NCBI GenBank assembly: GCA_963773685.1
Contig: CAVZBY010000005.1
Span: 372,001 to 436,000, forward strand
DNA length: 64,000 nt
DNA from: JALHVH01 sp963773685
Lineage (GTDB): Bacteria; Acidobacteriota; Aminicenantia; Aminicenantales; Saccharicenantaceae
Reading direction: 5' to 3'
In this document: one piece after another, positions 23,997 to 33,050 of the stretch
Position numbering within the stretch: position 1 is the stretch's first letter
Layout of the letters: each line of letters opens with the position of its first letter
Made by a program: the position numbers and the translations under genes
Notes under the pieces: generated by a model
Databases searched by the model: none
What the model saw: only the letters and a program-made list of their open reading frames with translations
Told to the model about the DNA's origin: nothing

Positions 23997-25780
23997 ATGA
24001 TCGCGCGGAAGGGCTCGGGTTTCGATATCATCCTGGTCAGCGGCGAGCCCTATGTCGACCACCCGATGTCCCCCGCAGGGGTCATCGCCCGGGTGCTCGA
24101 GGCCGCCGGGCACAAGATCGGCATCATCGACCGTCCCGATTGGAGAACGGACCGGGATCTTATCAAACTCGGAGCGCCGCGCCTTTTCTTCGGCGTCACG
24201 TCGGGGTCCATCGACAGCATGCTCGTCAACTACACCCCGCTCAAGCGGCGCCGGGAAAAAGATGAGCACGCCCCTTATGCCTCGGCCATGCCCGACCGGG
24301 CCGTCATCGTTTACTGCAATATCCTGAGGCGGCTCTTTCCCGGCTCGCCCCTCGTCATCGGCGGCATCGAGGCGTCCCTCCGTCGCTTCGCCCACTACGA
24401 TTATTGGGACGACACGGTCCGCCGGTCCATCCTCCTCGATTCCCGTGCCGACATTCTCGTTTACGGGCCGGGAGAGCTTCAGGCCCTCGCGATCGCGGAA
24501 CGGCTCGACCGGGGCGAGGACCTCGACGGGATTCCCGGGACCGGCCATCGTCCGGACCGCGCTCCCGGCGGGATTCCGGTCATTGCCCTCTTACGAGGCC
24601 GTTCGCGAGGACGCGGAGCGGTTCAACGAAGCCCAGAACGCCTTTGCCAACGGGCTCGATCTCGCTCAGCCGCACGCGGAGCGCTTCGTCCTCCAATACG
24701 CCGCGCCGGAATACGCGCCGGCCGACCTGGACCGGATCTACGCCCTGCCGTTCTCCCGGGCGGTCCCCGCGGACTTCCCCGAGTTCGCGATGGCGCAATT
24801 TTCGGTCGTCACCCACAGGGGGTGCTTCGGGCGGTGCTCCTTCTGCGCCCTCGCGCTCCACCAGGGCGACCGGATCGTCTCGCGGAGCGAAGCCTCTATC
24901 CTCGATGAGATCCGGCGACTCACCCGGCACCCGGACTTCAAAGGATATATCGATGACCTCGGGGGCCCGACGGCAAACATGTACGGAATGGATTGCCGCT
25001 CGGCCTGCCGCGGGAAAGAATGCCTGAAGTGCCCGCGCCTCGACCGGAGCCACCGGCGTCTCATCGCGCTGATGAAGAGAGCCCGCGCCATCCCCGGCGT
25101 CAAAAAGGTCTTCGTCCGGAGCGGCATCCGGTACGACCTGGCTCTGGACAGCGAGGAGTACGTCCGGGAGCTCTCGGAGCCATCATGTTTCCGGCCTTCT
25201 CAAGATCGCCCCCGAGCACGTCGCGCCGCGCGTCCTGCGGCTGATGAACAAGGGAGGGCGATCGTTCGAGGAGTTCCGCCGGCTGTTCCAGAGGTGCCAA
25301 AGCCGAAGCCCGGAGGGGCCCGACAAATCCCCCCGTCGCCCCCCTTTTCCAAAGGGGGGTCAAAAACAGCATCTCAAGTATTATTTCATGGTGGCCCACC
25401 CGGGGACGACCGATGCCGATGCCCGGGCCCTGGCGGCGGCCGTCCGCCGTCTGGAGCGGGAGGGCGAGAAGCCGGTCGAAGGCGTCCAGATTTTCACGCC
25501 GACACCCATGACCCGCTCGACCGCCATGTACCACACCGGGAAGGACCCCGTCACGGGCGAAGAGGTCTTCGTGCCGCGGTCCTATGCCGAAAAGAAAGAG
25601 CAGAAGCGCCTGCTCACGGCCGGCCCGGGGGACCCGCCTGGCTACAGCTCTCGACGCGTGGACGGGAAGCCAGGCTCAGGGTTAACCCCAGATAGGCCCC
25701 GGCCTAGCGGCCAGGGATCCAGGGGGTTGACATCCCGGGCGCGCCGGACGGATATTGGGAAGGGGAGGAAGAAGCCATGA
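23997..25780 (+). CDS. YgiQ-type radical SAM protein (UPF0313), two frame breaks and an inserted repeat
   Basis: The repaired product is about 590 aa. The N-terminal B12-like region starts DIILVSGEPYVDHPMSPAGVIARVLEAAGHKIGIIDRPDW. The radical SAM motif is CFGRCSFCAL (CxxxCxxC, about residue 280). Further family blocks are GYIDDLGGPTANMYGMDC, RSGIRYDLAL, LKIAPEHVAPRVLRLMNK and KYYFMVAHPGTTDADA. Extra bases near 24543 and 25184 break the frame. Between FRRLFQRC and KQHLKYYFMV an in-frame stretch, SPRRPPFPKGG, is encoded by a copy of the palindromic element. The TGA overlaps the next ATG (ATGA). Reaction unknown. Confidence 0.8.
25326..25361. repeat. CCCCCCTTT...GGGGGG palindromic element, copy inside a coding sequence
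   Basis: AATCCCCCCGTCGCCCCCC then TTTTCCAAAGGGGGG, matching the copy at 23922-23960. It lies in frame in the radical SAM gene and is translated as a Pro/Lys/Gly-rich insert at a point where related proteins run straight into KKQYLKYYF-like sequence. Confidence 0.7.
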
Positions 25781-25974
25781 AAACCAAGCTCATCCTGATC
25801 GGTGTCCTGTTCGTGCTCATCGCGATCGTCTTCCTCCAGAATCCCGGGGAGGTCATCTACCGCATCTATTTCTGGAAGATAAGCCTCTCCCAGATGATCC
25901 TCCTGCCGTTGACCCTCCTCGCGGGCTTCGCCCTGGGGTTCTCCCTGGCGAGCCTCCGCCGCCGGCGTCCCTGA
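25777..25974 (+). CDS. LapA/DUF1049-like two-helix membrane protein
   Basis: 65 aa with two membrane helices (ILIGVLFVLIAIVFLQN and LSQMILLPLTLLAGFALGF) separated by the short VIYRIYFWK turn and ending in a basic tail SLRRRRP. This is the layout of LapA/YciS-type proteins linked to envelope assembly. GGGGAGGAAGAAG is the ribosome-binding site. Its ATG overlaps the TGA of the upstream gene, suggesting coupling. Confidence 0.75.
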   Translation: MKTKLILIGVLFVLIAIVFLQNPGEVIYRIYFWKISLSQMILLPLTLLAGFALGFSLASLRRRRP

Positions 25975-25980
25975 CGAGGA

Positions 25981-26415
25981 TTATCCCTGCGGCTTCAGGG
26001 TGGCCTGAAGGGTGATCTCGATCGCCTTCAGGGCGCGCGAGACGGGACAGCCCTTCTTGGCCTCTTCGGCGAGCCGGGCGAACAGCGCGGCGTCGATGCC
26101 CGGCACATCGGCCTCGGTCACGAGGTCCGACCGCATGATCGTGAATCCCTCGGCGGTCTTGTCCATGGAGACCCGCGCCTCCGTCGCGACGCTGAGCGGC
26201 GTAAATCCCGCCAGGGCGAGGGCGTGGGAAAAGGCCATGGAAAAGCAACCGGCGTGAGCGGCGGCGATGAGCTCCTCGGGGTTCGACCCGGGCTCATTGG
26301 CGAACCGGGTCCCGAAGGAGAAGGCGAATTCGAGCCCGGAGCTCCCCACGGACATGCGGCCCTTGCCCTCCGTGAGGTTTCCCTGCCAGACGGCTTTGGA
26401 CTTGCGGACGAGCAT
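25981..26415 (-). CDS. OsmC/Ohr-family peroxiredoxin-like protein
   Basis: 144 aa, intact. ATG 26415 follows GGGAGGGG. The two redox Cys are in their family contexts: AAHAGCFSMAFSHAL (about residue 56) and KGCPVSRAL (about 125). The N-terminal WQGNLTEGKGRMSVGS and NPEELIAAAHAGC are typical of OsmC. It would reduce organic hydroperoxides using thiols. Single gene, convergent with the LapA-like gene. Confidence 0.9.
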   Translation of the reverse strand: MLVRKSKAVWQGNLTEGKGRMSVGSSGLEFAFSFGTRFANEPGSNPEELIAAAHAGCFSMAFSHALALAGFTPLSVATEARVSMDKTAEGFTIMRSDLVTEADVPGIDAALFARLAEEAKKGCPVSRALKAIEITLQATLKPQG

Positions 26416-26511
26416 GATCCCCTCCCTTTCGGACCCATTATATCCGAAATTCCCGGTTGACAGAAATGCCGTTTGCCGCTATAAAAAGAGACTTATGACC
26501 CTGATCTCATC

Positions 26512-27451
26512 ATGCGCATAAAGCTCGCCCTGACCCTTCTCGTCCTGGGCCTCGCGTCCCGGCTCGGGGCGGTCCCCGTCGTCCTCTCTGTGTCCTGGCG
26601 CGCGTCCGCCGGCATCAGGCCCCCCGACCTCGGCGAGACCCAGGCGCAGTGGGCGTCCATGGAAACGGCCGTGCGCAAGAAGATCGCCGCGTTCCGGGGA
26701 GAGGTCGGGCTCGTCATCCGGGACCTGGCGACGGGCTGGACCATCCAGATCAATCCCGACAGCGCCTTCCCGGCGGCCAGCATGGTCAAGGTCCCGATCA
26801 TGGCGGCCTGCCTGGAAGCCGAGAGGGAAGGCCGTTTGTCCCTCGCGGATCAGATGACGCTGAAGCGTTCGGACAAAACGAGCGGCTCGGGGCTCCTGCG
26901 AAGGAACCGGTCCGGTTCCGTCTTCACGGTCGACCGGCTCGTGGAGTCTCATGGTGGCCCACAGCGACAACACCGCGACCAACATGCTCATCGACCGGCT
27001 GGGGTTCGATTACCTCAACGACGCCTTCCGGGAGATGGGCCTGGAGAGGACGAACCTCGCCCGCAAGATGATGGACTTCGGCTCGCGGGGAAAGGGGCTC
27101 GAGAACTACACCACGGCCCGCGAGATGGCGGATATCATCGAGCGCATGTACCGGAGGGACTGCTTCTCGGCCGAGGTCTCCGGGATGTGCCTGGAATACC
27201 TCAAGGCCCAGAAGGTCAACGACCGCATCCCGCGTCTTCTCCCCCGGAACACCGTCGTGGCCCACAAGACGGGTCTCGAGCGCTCGGTCTGCCACGACGC
27301 CGGCATCGTTTACACCGAGCGCGGCGACTTCCTGATCAGCGTCTTCACCCGGACCTGGTCGGGGAAGAATTACGCCAAGCGCCTCATCGCCGGCGTCGCC
27401 GCCCTGGCCTACAAGGTCTACGGGCCCGAGCCCGTCAAGGCCGCGGCCTGA
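26512..27451 (+). CDS. Exported class A beta-lactamase-like serine hydrolase (frame break)
   Basis: About 313 aa after repair. The signal peptide is at the N-terminus. The penicillin-recognising fold shows SMVKV (SxxK with nucleophile Ser, about residue 91), SDNTATNML (the SDN motif) and HKTGLE (the KTG motif). The omega-loop general-base motif ExxLN of true class A enzymes is not visible; the region reads LENYTTAREMA. So a peptidase or weak lactamase is as likely as resistance. One extra base near 26948 splits the gene (DRLVE-LMVAHSDN). TATAAA lies at about 26480. Confidence 0.8.
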
Positions 27452-27479
27452 GGCCGCCCCCCTTCTCTCTCCCCCGGAC

Positions 27480-27518
27480 TTGACAAAACATGTGTAATAT
27501 ATGAATATATATTCATAT
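27480..27518 (+). promoter_or_regulatory. ArsR promoter and operator with 20-bp perfect palindrome
   Basis: TTGACA at 27480-27485 is a consensus -35. The palindrome ATATGAATATATATTCATAT (27499-27518) lies where the -10 and start point should be and ends 11 bases before ATG 27530. This is the classic placement for autorepression by an ArsR/SmtB dimer, released by metalloid binding. Confidence 0.8.
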
Positions 27519-27529
27519 GAGAGCATGAT

Positions 27530-27895
27530 ATGAAAGACATCATCAGGGTTTTCAAAGCGCTTTCGGAGCCGACGCGGCTTAGGATCTTCCTGCTCCTTAT
27601 GGAGAAAGAGCTTTGCGTCTGCGAACTGACCTTTGTTCTGGAGATGAGCCAGTCCCGCATCTCCCATCAACTGCGTCTCCTCAGGGACGCGGATCTTGTC
27701 GAGGACGTTCGGGACGGCCGATGGATCGTCTACAGGATCCCGGATAGGGTGAGAACGGCCCTGAAACCCTTCCTTGAACAGTTCGCCCGCGACCAGCTGA
27801 CCCCGTCCCGGAACATCCTCCAGGATCTCGAACGGCTCGATATCTGCCTCCGAGACGATGTTCGCAAAAAGCCCGGGCGAGCGGCGACGGTGTAA
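27530..27895 (+). CDS. arsR: ArsR-family metalloregulator
   Basis: 121 aa winged-helix repressor. The recognition core is MSQSRISHQLRLLRDADLVEDVRDGRWIVYRI. The helix before it contains ELCVCELTFVLE; the CVC pair matches the ELCVCEL metal-binding signature of ArsR proteins that bind As(III). It heads the arsenic/redox operon and has its own palindromic operator upstream. The next gene begins 12 bases after its stop. Confidence 0.92.
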   Translation: MKDIIRVFKALSEPTRLRIFLLLMEKELCVCELTFVLEMSQSRISHQLRLLRDADLVEDVRDGRWIVYRIPDRVRTALKPFLEQFARDQLTPSRNILQDLERLDICLRDDVRKKPGRAATV

Positions 27896-27907
27896 GGAGC
27901 GTTTTCT

Positions 27908-29084
27908 TTGAAAGAAAGAAGGATATTCCTGGTCCTCCTGGCCGTCTTCCTGGCGGCCTATTTCATCCCGTTCTCCAAGCTGGGCGTCCAGAACGCGCTC
28001 GTCGAGGCGTTCCTGATGGTGCAGGAATACGCCAGGCTGCACGTCCTGTTCTGTCTCGTTCCGGCCTTCTTCATCGCCGGGGCCATCTCCGTCTTCGTCC
28101 GCAAGGAATCGGTCATCAAGTATCTCGGGCCGAAGGCGAACAAGTTCCTGTCCTATGGCGTGGCCTCCGTCTCTGGCGCCATCCTGGCCGTCTGCTCGTG
28201 CACGGTGCTTCCCCTGTTCGCCGGTATTTACACGCGAGGGGCGGGGATCGGCCCGGCGACTGCCTTCTTGTATTCGGGCCCCGCCATCAACGTCCTGGCC
28301 ATCACCATGACGGCCAAGGTCCTTGGCCTGCAGATGGGGCTGGCGAGGACGGTGGGCGCCGTCGGCTTTGCCGATCGTCATCGGCCTGTTGATGCAGACC
28401 ATATTCCCGAAGCACGATGAAGGGATCCGTAACGGCTCCGAATTCGAGACCGGAGGCGATGGCGACGAAGAAAGGCCCCTGTGGAAGACGGCCCTGTATA
28501 TCGGGACGATGGTCGGCATCCTCGTCTTCATGAACTGGGCCAAGGGCGACCCCTCGATCAAGGCCTGGTTCTTCGTCTACAGAATAAAATGGATCCTGAC
28601 CGGCGGGCATTGGCCGTCGCCCTCGCCTGGATGCTCGTCAAGTGGTTCACCAAGGACGAGCTCAAGGAGTGGACGGCGTCCACCTGGATCTTCGCCAAGC
28701 AGATCCTTCCACTGCTCCTGGGGGGCGTCATGCTGGCCGGTTTCCTGCTGGGACGGCCCGGCCACGAGGGCATCGTCCCGAGCTCGGCCATCGCGGGACT
28801 GGTCGGGGGGAACGGCCTTTGGGCCAATCTCTTCGCCTCCGTTTCCGGTGCCTTGATGTATTTTGCCACCCTGACCGAGGTCCCGATCCTTCAGGGGCTT
28901 GATCGGGTCGGGGATGGGGCAGGGTCCGGCGCTGGCGCTCCTTCTGGCCGGACCGGCTCTTTCCCTTCCGAGCATGATCGTCATCGGCAGGATCATGGGG
29001 GCGAAGAAGGCGCTCGTCTATATCGGCCTCGTCGTCGTCATGGCCACGGTGACCGGGATGATCTTCGGCACGATCGCTCATTGA
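27908..29084 (+). CDS. ArsP-like permease (DUF318), three frame breaks
   Basis: About 390 aa after repair, about eight to ten membrane helices. The first half holds SGAILAVCSCTVLPLFAGIYTRGAGIGPATAFLYSGPAINVLA and the second FATLTEVPILQGLIGSGMGQGPALALLLAGPALSLPSM, the duplicated core of the permease family that includes ArsP, an exporter of trivalent organoarsenicals. Breaks: an extra base near 28370, a missing G near 28605 and an extra base near 28903. The start is TTG 27908 with AAGGAG upstream. Followed by the small thioredoxin gene, as in many two-gene permease/thioredoxin operons. Confidence 0.82.
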
Positions 29085-29108
29085 AGAGTTTCGATCAAGG
29101 AGAGTCAT

Positions 29109-29348
29109 ATGGAAATCAAGGTCCTCGGACCCGGATGCCCCCGATGCGGAGAGCTCGAGCGGCGGACGAAGAATGCCCTGGCCGAGCTCAATATCGCCGC
29201 GGATGTCGAAAAGGTCTCCGACATCAAGAAGATCATGGAGTACGGGATCCTATCAACTCCGGGACTCATCATCGACGGCAAGGTCAAGTCCTCGGGCCGC
29301 ATCCCCCGGCCGGAAGAGATCAAGGCCTGGATCCTGGAGGCCAAGTGA
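29109..29348 (+). CDS. Small redox-active thioredoxin-fold protein (MTH895/TM0996 type)
   Basis: 79 aa; ATG 29109 behind AAGGAG. The product has IKVLGPGCPRCGELERRTKNAL with a CPRC active site and a cis-Pro segment LSTPGLIIDGKVKSSGR, matching small archaeal/bacterial redox-disulfide proteins. Members of this family are commonly encoded beside DUF318/ArsP permeases and ArsR. It may deliver electrons to the permease or to a thiol-dependent reductase. Its stop overlaps the next start (GTGA). Confidence 0.88.
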   Translation: MEIKVLGPGCPRCGELERRTKNALAELNIAADVEKVSDIKKIMEYGILSTPGLIIDGKVKSSGRIPRPEEIKAWILEAK

Positions 29349-29782
29349 GAAGGCTCGCGATCGCAGGTCTTCTGGGGATCCTTCTGTCCGGGGTCTTTGC
29401 CGGCGCAAGCGAGGACGTCCGGTCGACCGGCGGCACCGCTCCCATCAAGGCCGAGAAAGGCCAGGTCCTGGTCACGAACAGGCTCGATGTGGACTTTGCC
29501 GCCTATAAGGTCACGTTCATCGAGATCGGAGCCGACCGGTGCATTCCCTGCCGGAAGATGCAGCCCATCATGCAAGAGGTCGCGGCCGAATTCGCCGAGG
29601 ACGTCCAGGTCGTATTCTACGACGTCTGGAAGGACCCCGAACCGGGCCGGAATTATGGTATTCAGCTCATCCCGACGCAGGTCTTCCTGGATTCGGCCGG
29701 GAAGGAGGTCGATCGTCACGTCGGCTTCTTTGCCAAGGATCAGCTCGTCGCGGTCCTGGTCAGGCAGGGCGCCAAGAAATAG
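29345..29782 (+). CDS. Exported thioredoxin-like protein
   Basis: GTG 29345 overlaps the preceding TGA. 145 aa with a signal peptide (LAIAGLLGILLSGVFAGA) and a thioredoxin domain: FIEIGADRCIPCRKMQPIMQEVAAEF, active site CIPC, then VVFYDVWKDPE and cis-Pro in LIPTQVFLDSAGKEV. It acts outside the cytoplasm, and the CcdA-like gene that follows, 12 bases downstream, would supply its electrons. Confidence 0.88.
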   Translation: MRRLAIAGLLGILLSGVFAGASEDVRSTGGTAPIKAEKGQVLVTNRLDVDFAAYKVTFIEIGADRCIPCRKMQPIMQEVAAEFAEDVQVVFYDVWKDPEPGRNYGIQLIPTQVFLDSAGKEVDRHVGFFAKDQLVAVLVRQGAKK

Positions 29783-29793
29783 GGAAGGAGAAT

Positions 29794-30483
29794 ATGGCCA
29801 GCCTGTTCGGCGACATCTCCCAGCTCCTCCAGCATAATCCCTGGCTGGCACCCGCAGCCGTGTTCCTCGGGGGCGTCACCACCGCCCTCAATCCCTGCGT
29901 CCTGGCCATGATCCCTCTGCTCATGGGCGTGGTCGCCGGCAATAAGGAGACCACGACCGTGAAGAGGTCCCTTGTCTTTTCCCTGTTCTTCGTCCTCGGC
30001 TTGGCCCTGACGTTCACGACGCTGGGCCTCATCTCCGGGTTGTTGGGCCGGATGTTCGGGGACGTGGGGGGCTTTTGGAAATATTTCGTAGCCGCCGTTT
30101 GCCTGCTCATGGGGCTCCAATTGCTCGGGCTCTTCAAGTGGAATCTCCCCGTCGCCGCCGGGCTCAAGGTCAACAAGCGGGGCCACTTCGGGGCTTTTCT
30201 GCTCGGCCTTCTGTTCGGCGTCGTCTCGACGCCGTGCGCCGTGCCCATCCTGGCGGTGCTCCTGGCCTTCGTGGCCGAGAAGGGGAACGTCCTTTATGGC
30301 GCTTTCCTGCTTTTCATCTATGCTCTGGGCCATTCGGCCCTGGTCCTGGTTGCCGGAACCTCGGTCGGGGCGGCGAAGGGTCTGCTTGAATCGAAAGGCC
30401 TGCGCAAGGCCCATGTCGTTTTCCAGAAGGCGGCCGGCGTCCTCATCATCGGCGTCGGAGCGTATTTCCTGTTCGGGAGATGA
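29794..30483 (+). CDS. CcdA/DsbD-type thiol electron transporter
   Basis: 229 aa, six membrane helices. The paired motifs GGVTTALNPCVLAMIPLLMG and LLFGVVSTPCAVPILAVLL carry the two Cys that pass electrons from cytoplasmic thioredoxin across the membrane. ATG 29794 follows AAGGAG. Its partner is very likely the exported thioredoxin upstream. In this operon the pair may keep extracytoplasmic thiols reduced during metalloid stress. Intact. Confidence 0.9.
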   Translation: MASLFGDISQLLQHNPWLAPAAVFLGGVTTALNPCVLAMIPLLMGVVAGNKETTTVKRSLVFSLFFVLGLALTFTTLGLISGLLGRMFGDVGGFWKYFVAAVCLLMGLQLLGLFKWNLPVAAGLKVNKRGHFGAFLLGLLFGVVSTPCAVPILAVLLAFVAEKGNVLYGAFLLFIYALGHSALVLVAGTSVGAAKGLLESKGLRKAHVVFQKAAGVLIIGVGAYFLFGR

Positions 30484-30500
30484 TGGAAAGGAGAGACGAC

Positions 30501-31557
30501 ATGACACCCGGCAACGCGCGACTCAAGTTCCTGGACCGCTATTTGACCCTGTGGATATTCATGGCCATGGCCATCGGCGTGGGGCTCGGCTATCTCGTTC
30601 CCGCCGTCGTCGGCTTCATCAACAAGTTCCAGTCCGGGACGACCAACATCCCCATCGCCATCGGTCTCATCCTGATGATGTATCCGCCCCTGGCCAAGGT
30701 GAAGTACGAAGAGCTCGGGGACGTCTTCAAGAACGTCAAGGTCCTGACACTGTCCCTCGTCCAGAACTGGATCATCGGGCCGCTCCTGATGTTCGCCCTG
30801 GCGGTCATCTTCCTGCGCGGGTATCCGCACTACATGTACGGCCTGATCCTGATCGGCCTGGCCCGCTGTATCGCCATGGTCATCGTCTGGAACGACCTGG
30901 CCAAGGGGGACACCGAATACGCCGCCGGCCTCGTGGCCTTCAATTCCATCTTCCAGGTCCTGTTCTTCTCGGTTTACGCCTATGTGTTCATCACGGTCCT
31001 GCCCGGATGGGTCGGCCTTAAGGGGACGGCCGTGAACATCACCATCGGCCAGATCGCCGAGAGCGTCTTCATCTACCTGGGCATTCCGTTCCTCGCCGGG
31101 GTCGTCACCCGGTTCACGATGCTCAAGCTCAAGGGGAAGACCTGGTATGAGACGAAGTTCATCCCGAGGATCAGCCCGATCACGCTCATCGCGCTCCTGT
31201 TCACCATCGTCGTCATGTTCTCGCTCAAGGGCGAATATCATCGTCAAGATTCCGCTCGACGTCCTGCGCATCGCCATTCCGCTCCTCATTTACTTCGTCG
31301 TCATGTTCCTCGTCTCGTTCTTCATGAGCCGCAAGGTCGGGGCGGACTATCCCAAGTCGGCGACGCTGTCCTTCACGGCCGCGAGCAACAACTTCGAGCT
31401 GGCCATCGCCGTGGCCGTGGCCGTATTCGGAATCAACTCCGGCGAGGCGTTCGCCGCGGTCATCGGGCCGCTCATCGAGGTCCCGGTCATGATCGGACTG
31501 GTCAACGTGGCGCTGGCCTTCCGGAAGAGATATTTTTTAGCCCAGGCTAAAGCCTGA
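30501..31557 (+). CDS. acr3: ACR3-type arsenite efflux permease (frame break)
   Basis: About 352 aa, ten membrane helices, BART superfamily. Recognisable blocks: FLDRYLTLWIFMAMAIGVGLGYL, IGLILMMYPPLAKVKYEEL, LIGLARCIAMVIVWNDLAKG (with the essential Cys in ARCIAMV), and SFTAASNNFELAIAVAVAVFGINSG. One extra base near 31238; its removal gives FSLKGE-IIVKIPLDVLRIAIPLLIYF. ATG 30501 behind AAGGAGAG. The last residues AQAKA and the TGA are encoded by the first palindromic repeat of the downstream cluster. Confidence 0.92.
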
Positions 31558-31705
31558 GGCTACAGAAACGGCCATTCGCGGGCCGGTTGCAGCCGCAGGT
31601 CTCGTGCCTGTGCTTGGCTGCAGCCGCGGGCTCGAGCCCGCGCATGAAACGATGGCGGGCCGACCCGCCTGTAGCCGCAGGCTTTAGCCTGCGCTTGAGA
31701 GAGAT
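31545..31705. repeat. REP-like palindrome cluster 1 (four units)
   Basis: Four imperfect copies of a unit of the type TAGCCGCAGGCTTTAGCCTG or its complement, e.g. CAGGCTAAAGCCTGAGGCTAC (31547-31567) and GTAGCCGCAGGCTTTAGCCTG (about 31672-31692). The spacing is irregular and no spacer recurs, so it is not CRISPR. Confidence 0.85.
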
Positions 31706-31726
31706 GCACGGCAGTGGAGAAGCGGA

Positions 31727-33050
31727 ATGGGTGAAGGCGGCAGGAACTACGGGGAGAAAGGGGAACGCGAGGCCGGTTCTCCGGACGGCGCTCCCGTCGG
31801 GCCGCGCCGGAAGATCTTTCGCCTCAAGGCCGGGAAGGGCGCTTGCCTCGACGTCCCCCCGGACGTCGCCCGAAAGCTCGGCCTCGAGCCCGGCGCGGAG
31901 CTGGAGTTCATCTTCGACGGCGGACGCGTCGAGGTCCGGCCCAACATCCACAGCCTGTCCCGGCTTTACATCGAGCCGACCACACGCTGCAACCTGACCT
32001 GCGCGACGTGCATCCGAAACACATGGGCCGAGCCCCTCGGGGACATGGAGCTCGCCGTCTTCGACCGGCTCATGACCCAGCTGAAGACGCTTCCCCATGT
32101 CGAATCCGTCATGTTCGGCGGCTTCGGGGAGCCGACCGTCCACCCGGATATCCTGAACATGATCGCGGCGGCGAAAGGGCTCGGCCTCCGCGTCGAGATG
32201 GTCACCAACGGGACGCGGCTCGACGACACGATGCTCGCCGGTCTCGTGAAGACGCGGCCTCGACACGCTCTGGGTCTCCTTCGACGGGGCCTCGGAGGCG
32301 TGCTTCGAGGGCATCCGGGAGGGCGCGGACTACGGACGCGTCGTCGCGAGCCTGAGGCGGCTCCGGGAGATGAACGAGAAAGGCTCGCACCGGATCGAGG
32401 TCGGCATCGCCTTCGTCGTCATGAAGAGGAACATCGAGGACCTGCGGCGGATCGACCGGCTCATCGAGGCCGTCGGCGCGAGCCGCGTCTCCGTGAGCAA
32501 CGTCCTCCCGTACAGCGCCGATATGGAACGGGAAATGGTCTGCGGACTCGCCCTGTCCCTCGAGACCTTCTCGTCGGTCCCCGGAAAGGCCGAGATCAGC
32601 CTGCCCCGGCTCGACATCAACAACCTGACGAAGGACGCCGTCTTCGAGCTCCTCCGGGGCTACGACAACCTGACCCTGATGGGGAATCCCGTCCGGACCG
32701 AGATCAAGTCCTGCCGGTTCATCCGGGAGCGCTGTACGTTCGTCCGCTGGGACGGCAAGGTCAGCCCCTGTATGGGCCTGCTCCATGACCACACGACGTA
32801 CCTCAACGGCAACGAGAGGAAGATCGAAGCTTACGTCCTCGGGGACGTCTGCAGAGGCGATCTCTTCGACATCTGGACTTCGAAGGAATATCGTGAGTTC
32901 CGGGAGAAGATCGACGCCTTCGATTTTTCACCGTGCCATGCCTGCGGCGGCTGTAATCATCTCGAGAACAACCGCGAAGATTGCTTCGGCAGTTCGTTCC
33001 CGGCCTGCGGCGGCTGTCTGTGGGCCCAAGGAGTCATCCAATGCCCATGA
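31727..33050 (+). CDS. Radical SAM/SPASM protein with N-terminal AbrB-like domain (frame break)
   Basis: About 440 aa after repair. Residues about 28-68 (RKIFRLKAGKGACLDVPPDVARKLGLEPGAELEF, in part) look like a SpoVT/AbrB swapped-hairpin. The radical SAM domain starts at LYIEPTTRCNLTCATCIRNTW with CxxxCxxC, followed by MFGGFGEPTVHPDI. The C-terminal SPASM-like part is very Cys-rich and ends CGGCLWAQGVIQCP. The layout resembles the family annotated as tungsten-cofactor oxidoreductase maturases, but no such oxidoreductase is nearby. An extra base near 32263 breaks the frame. It overlaps the arsC start by 10 bases. Function here unknown. Confidence 0.75.
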
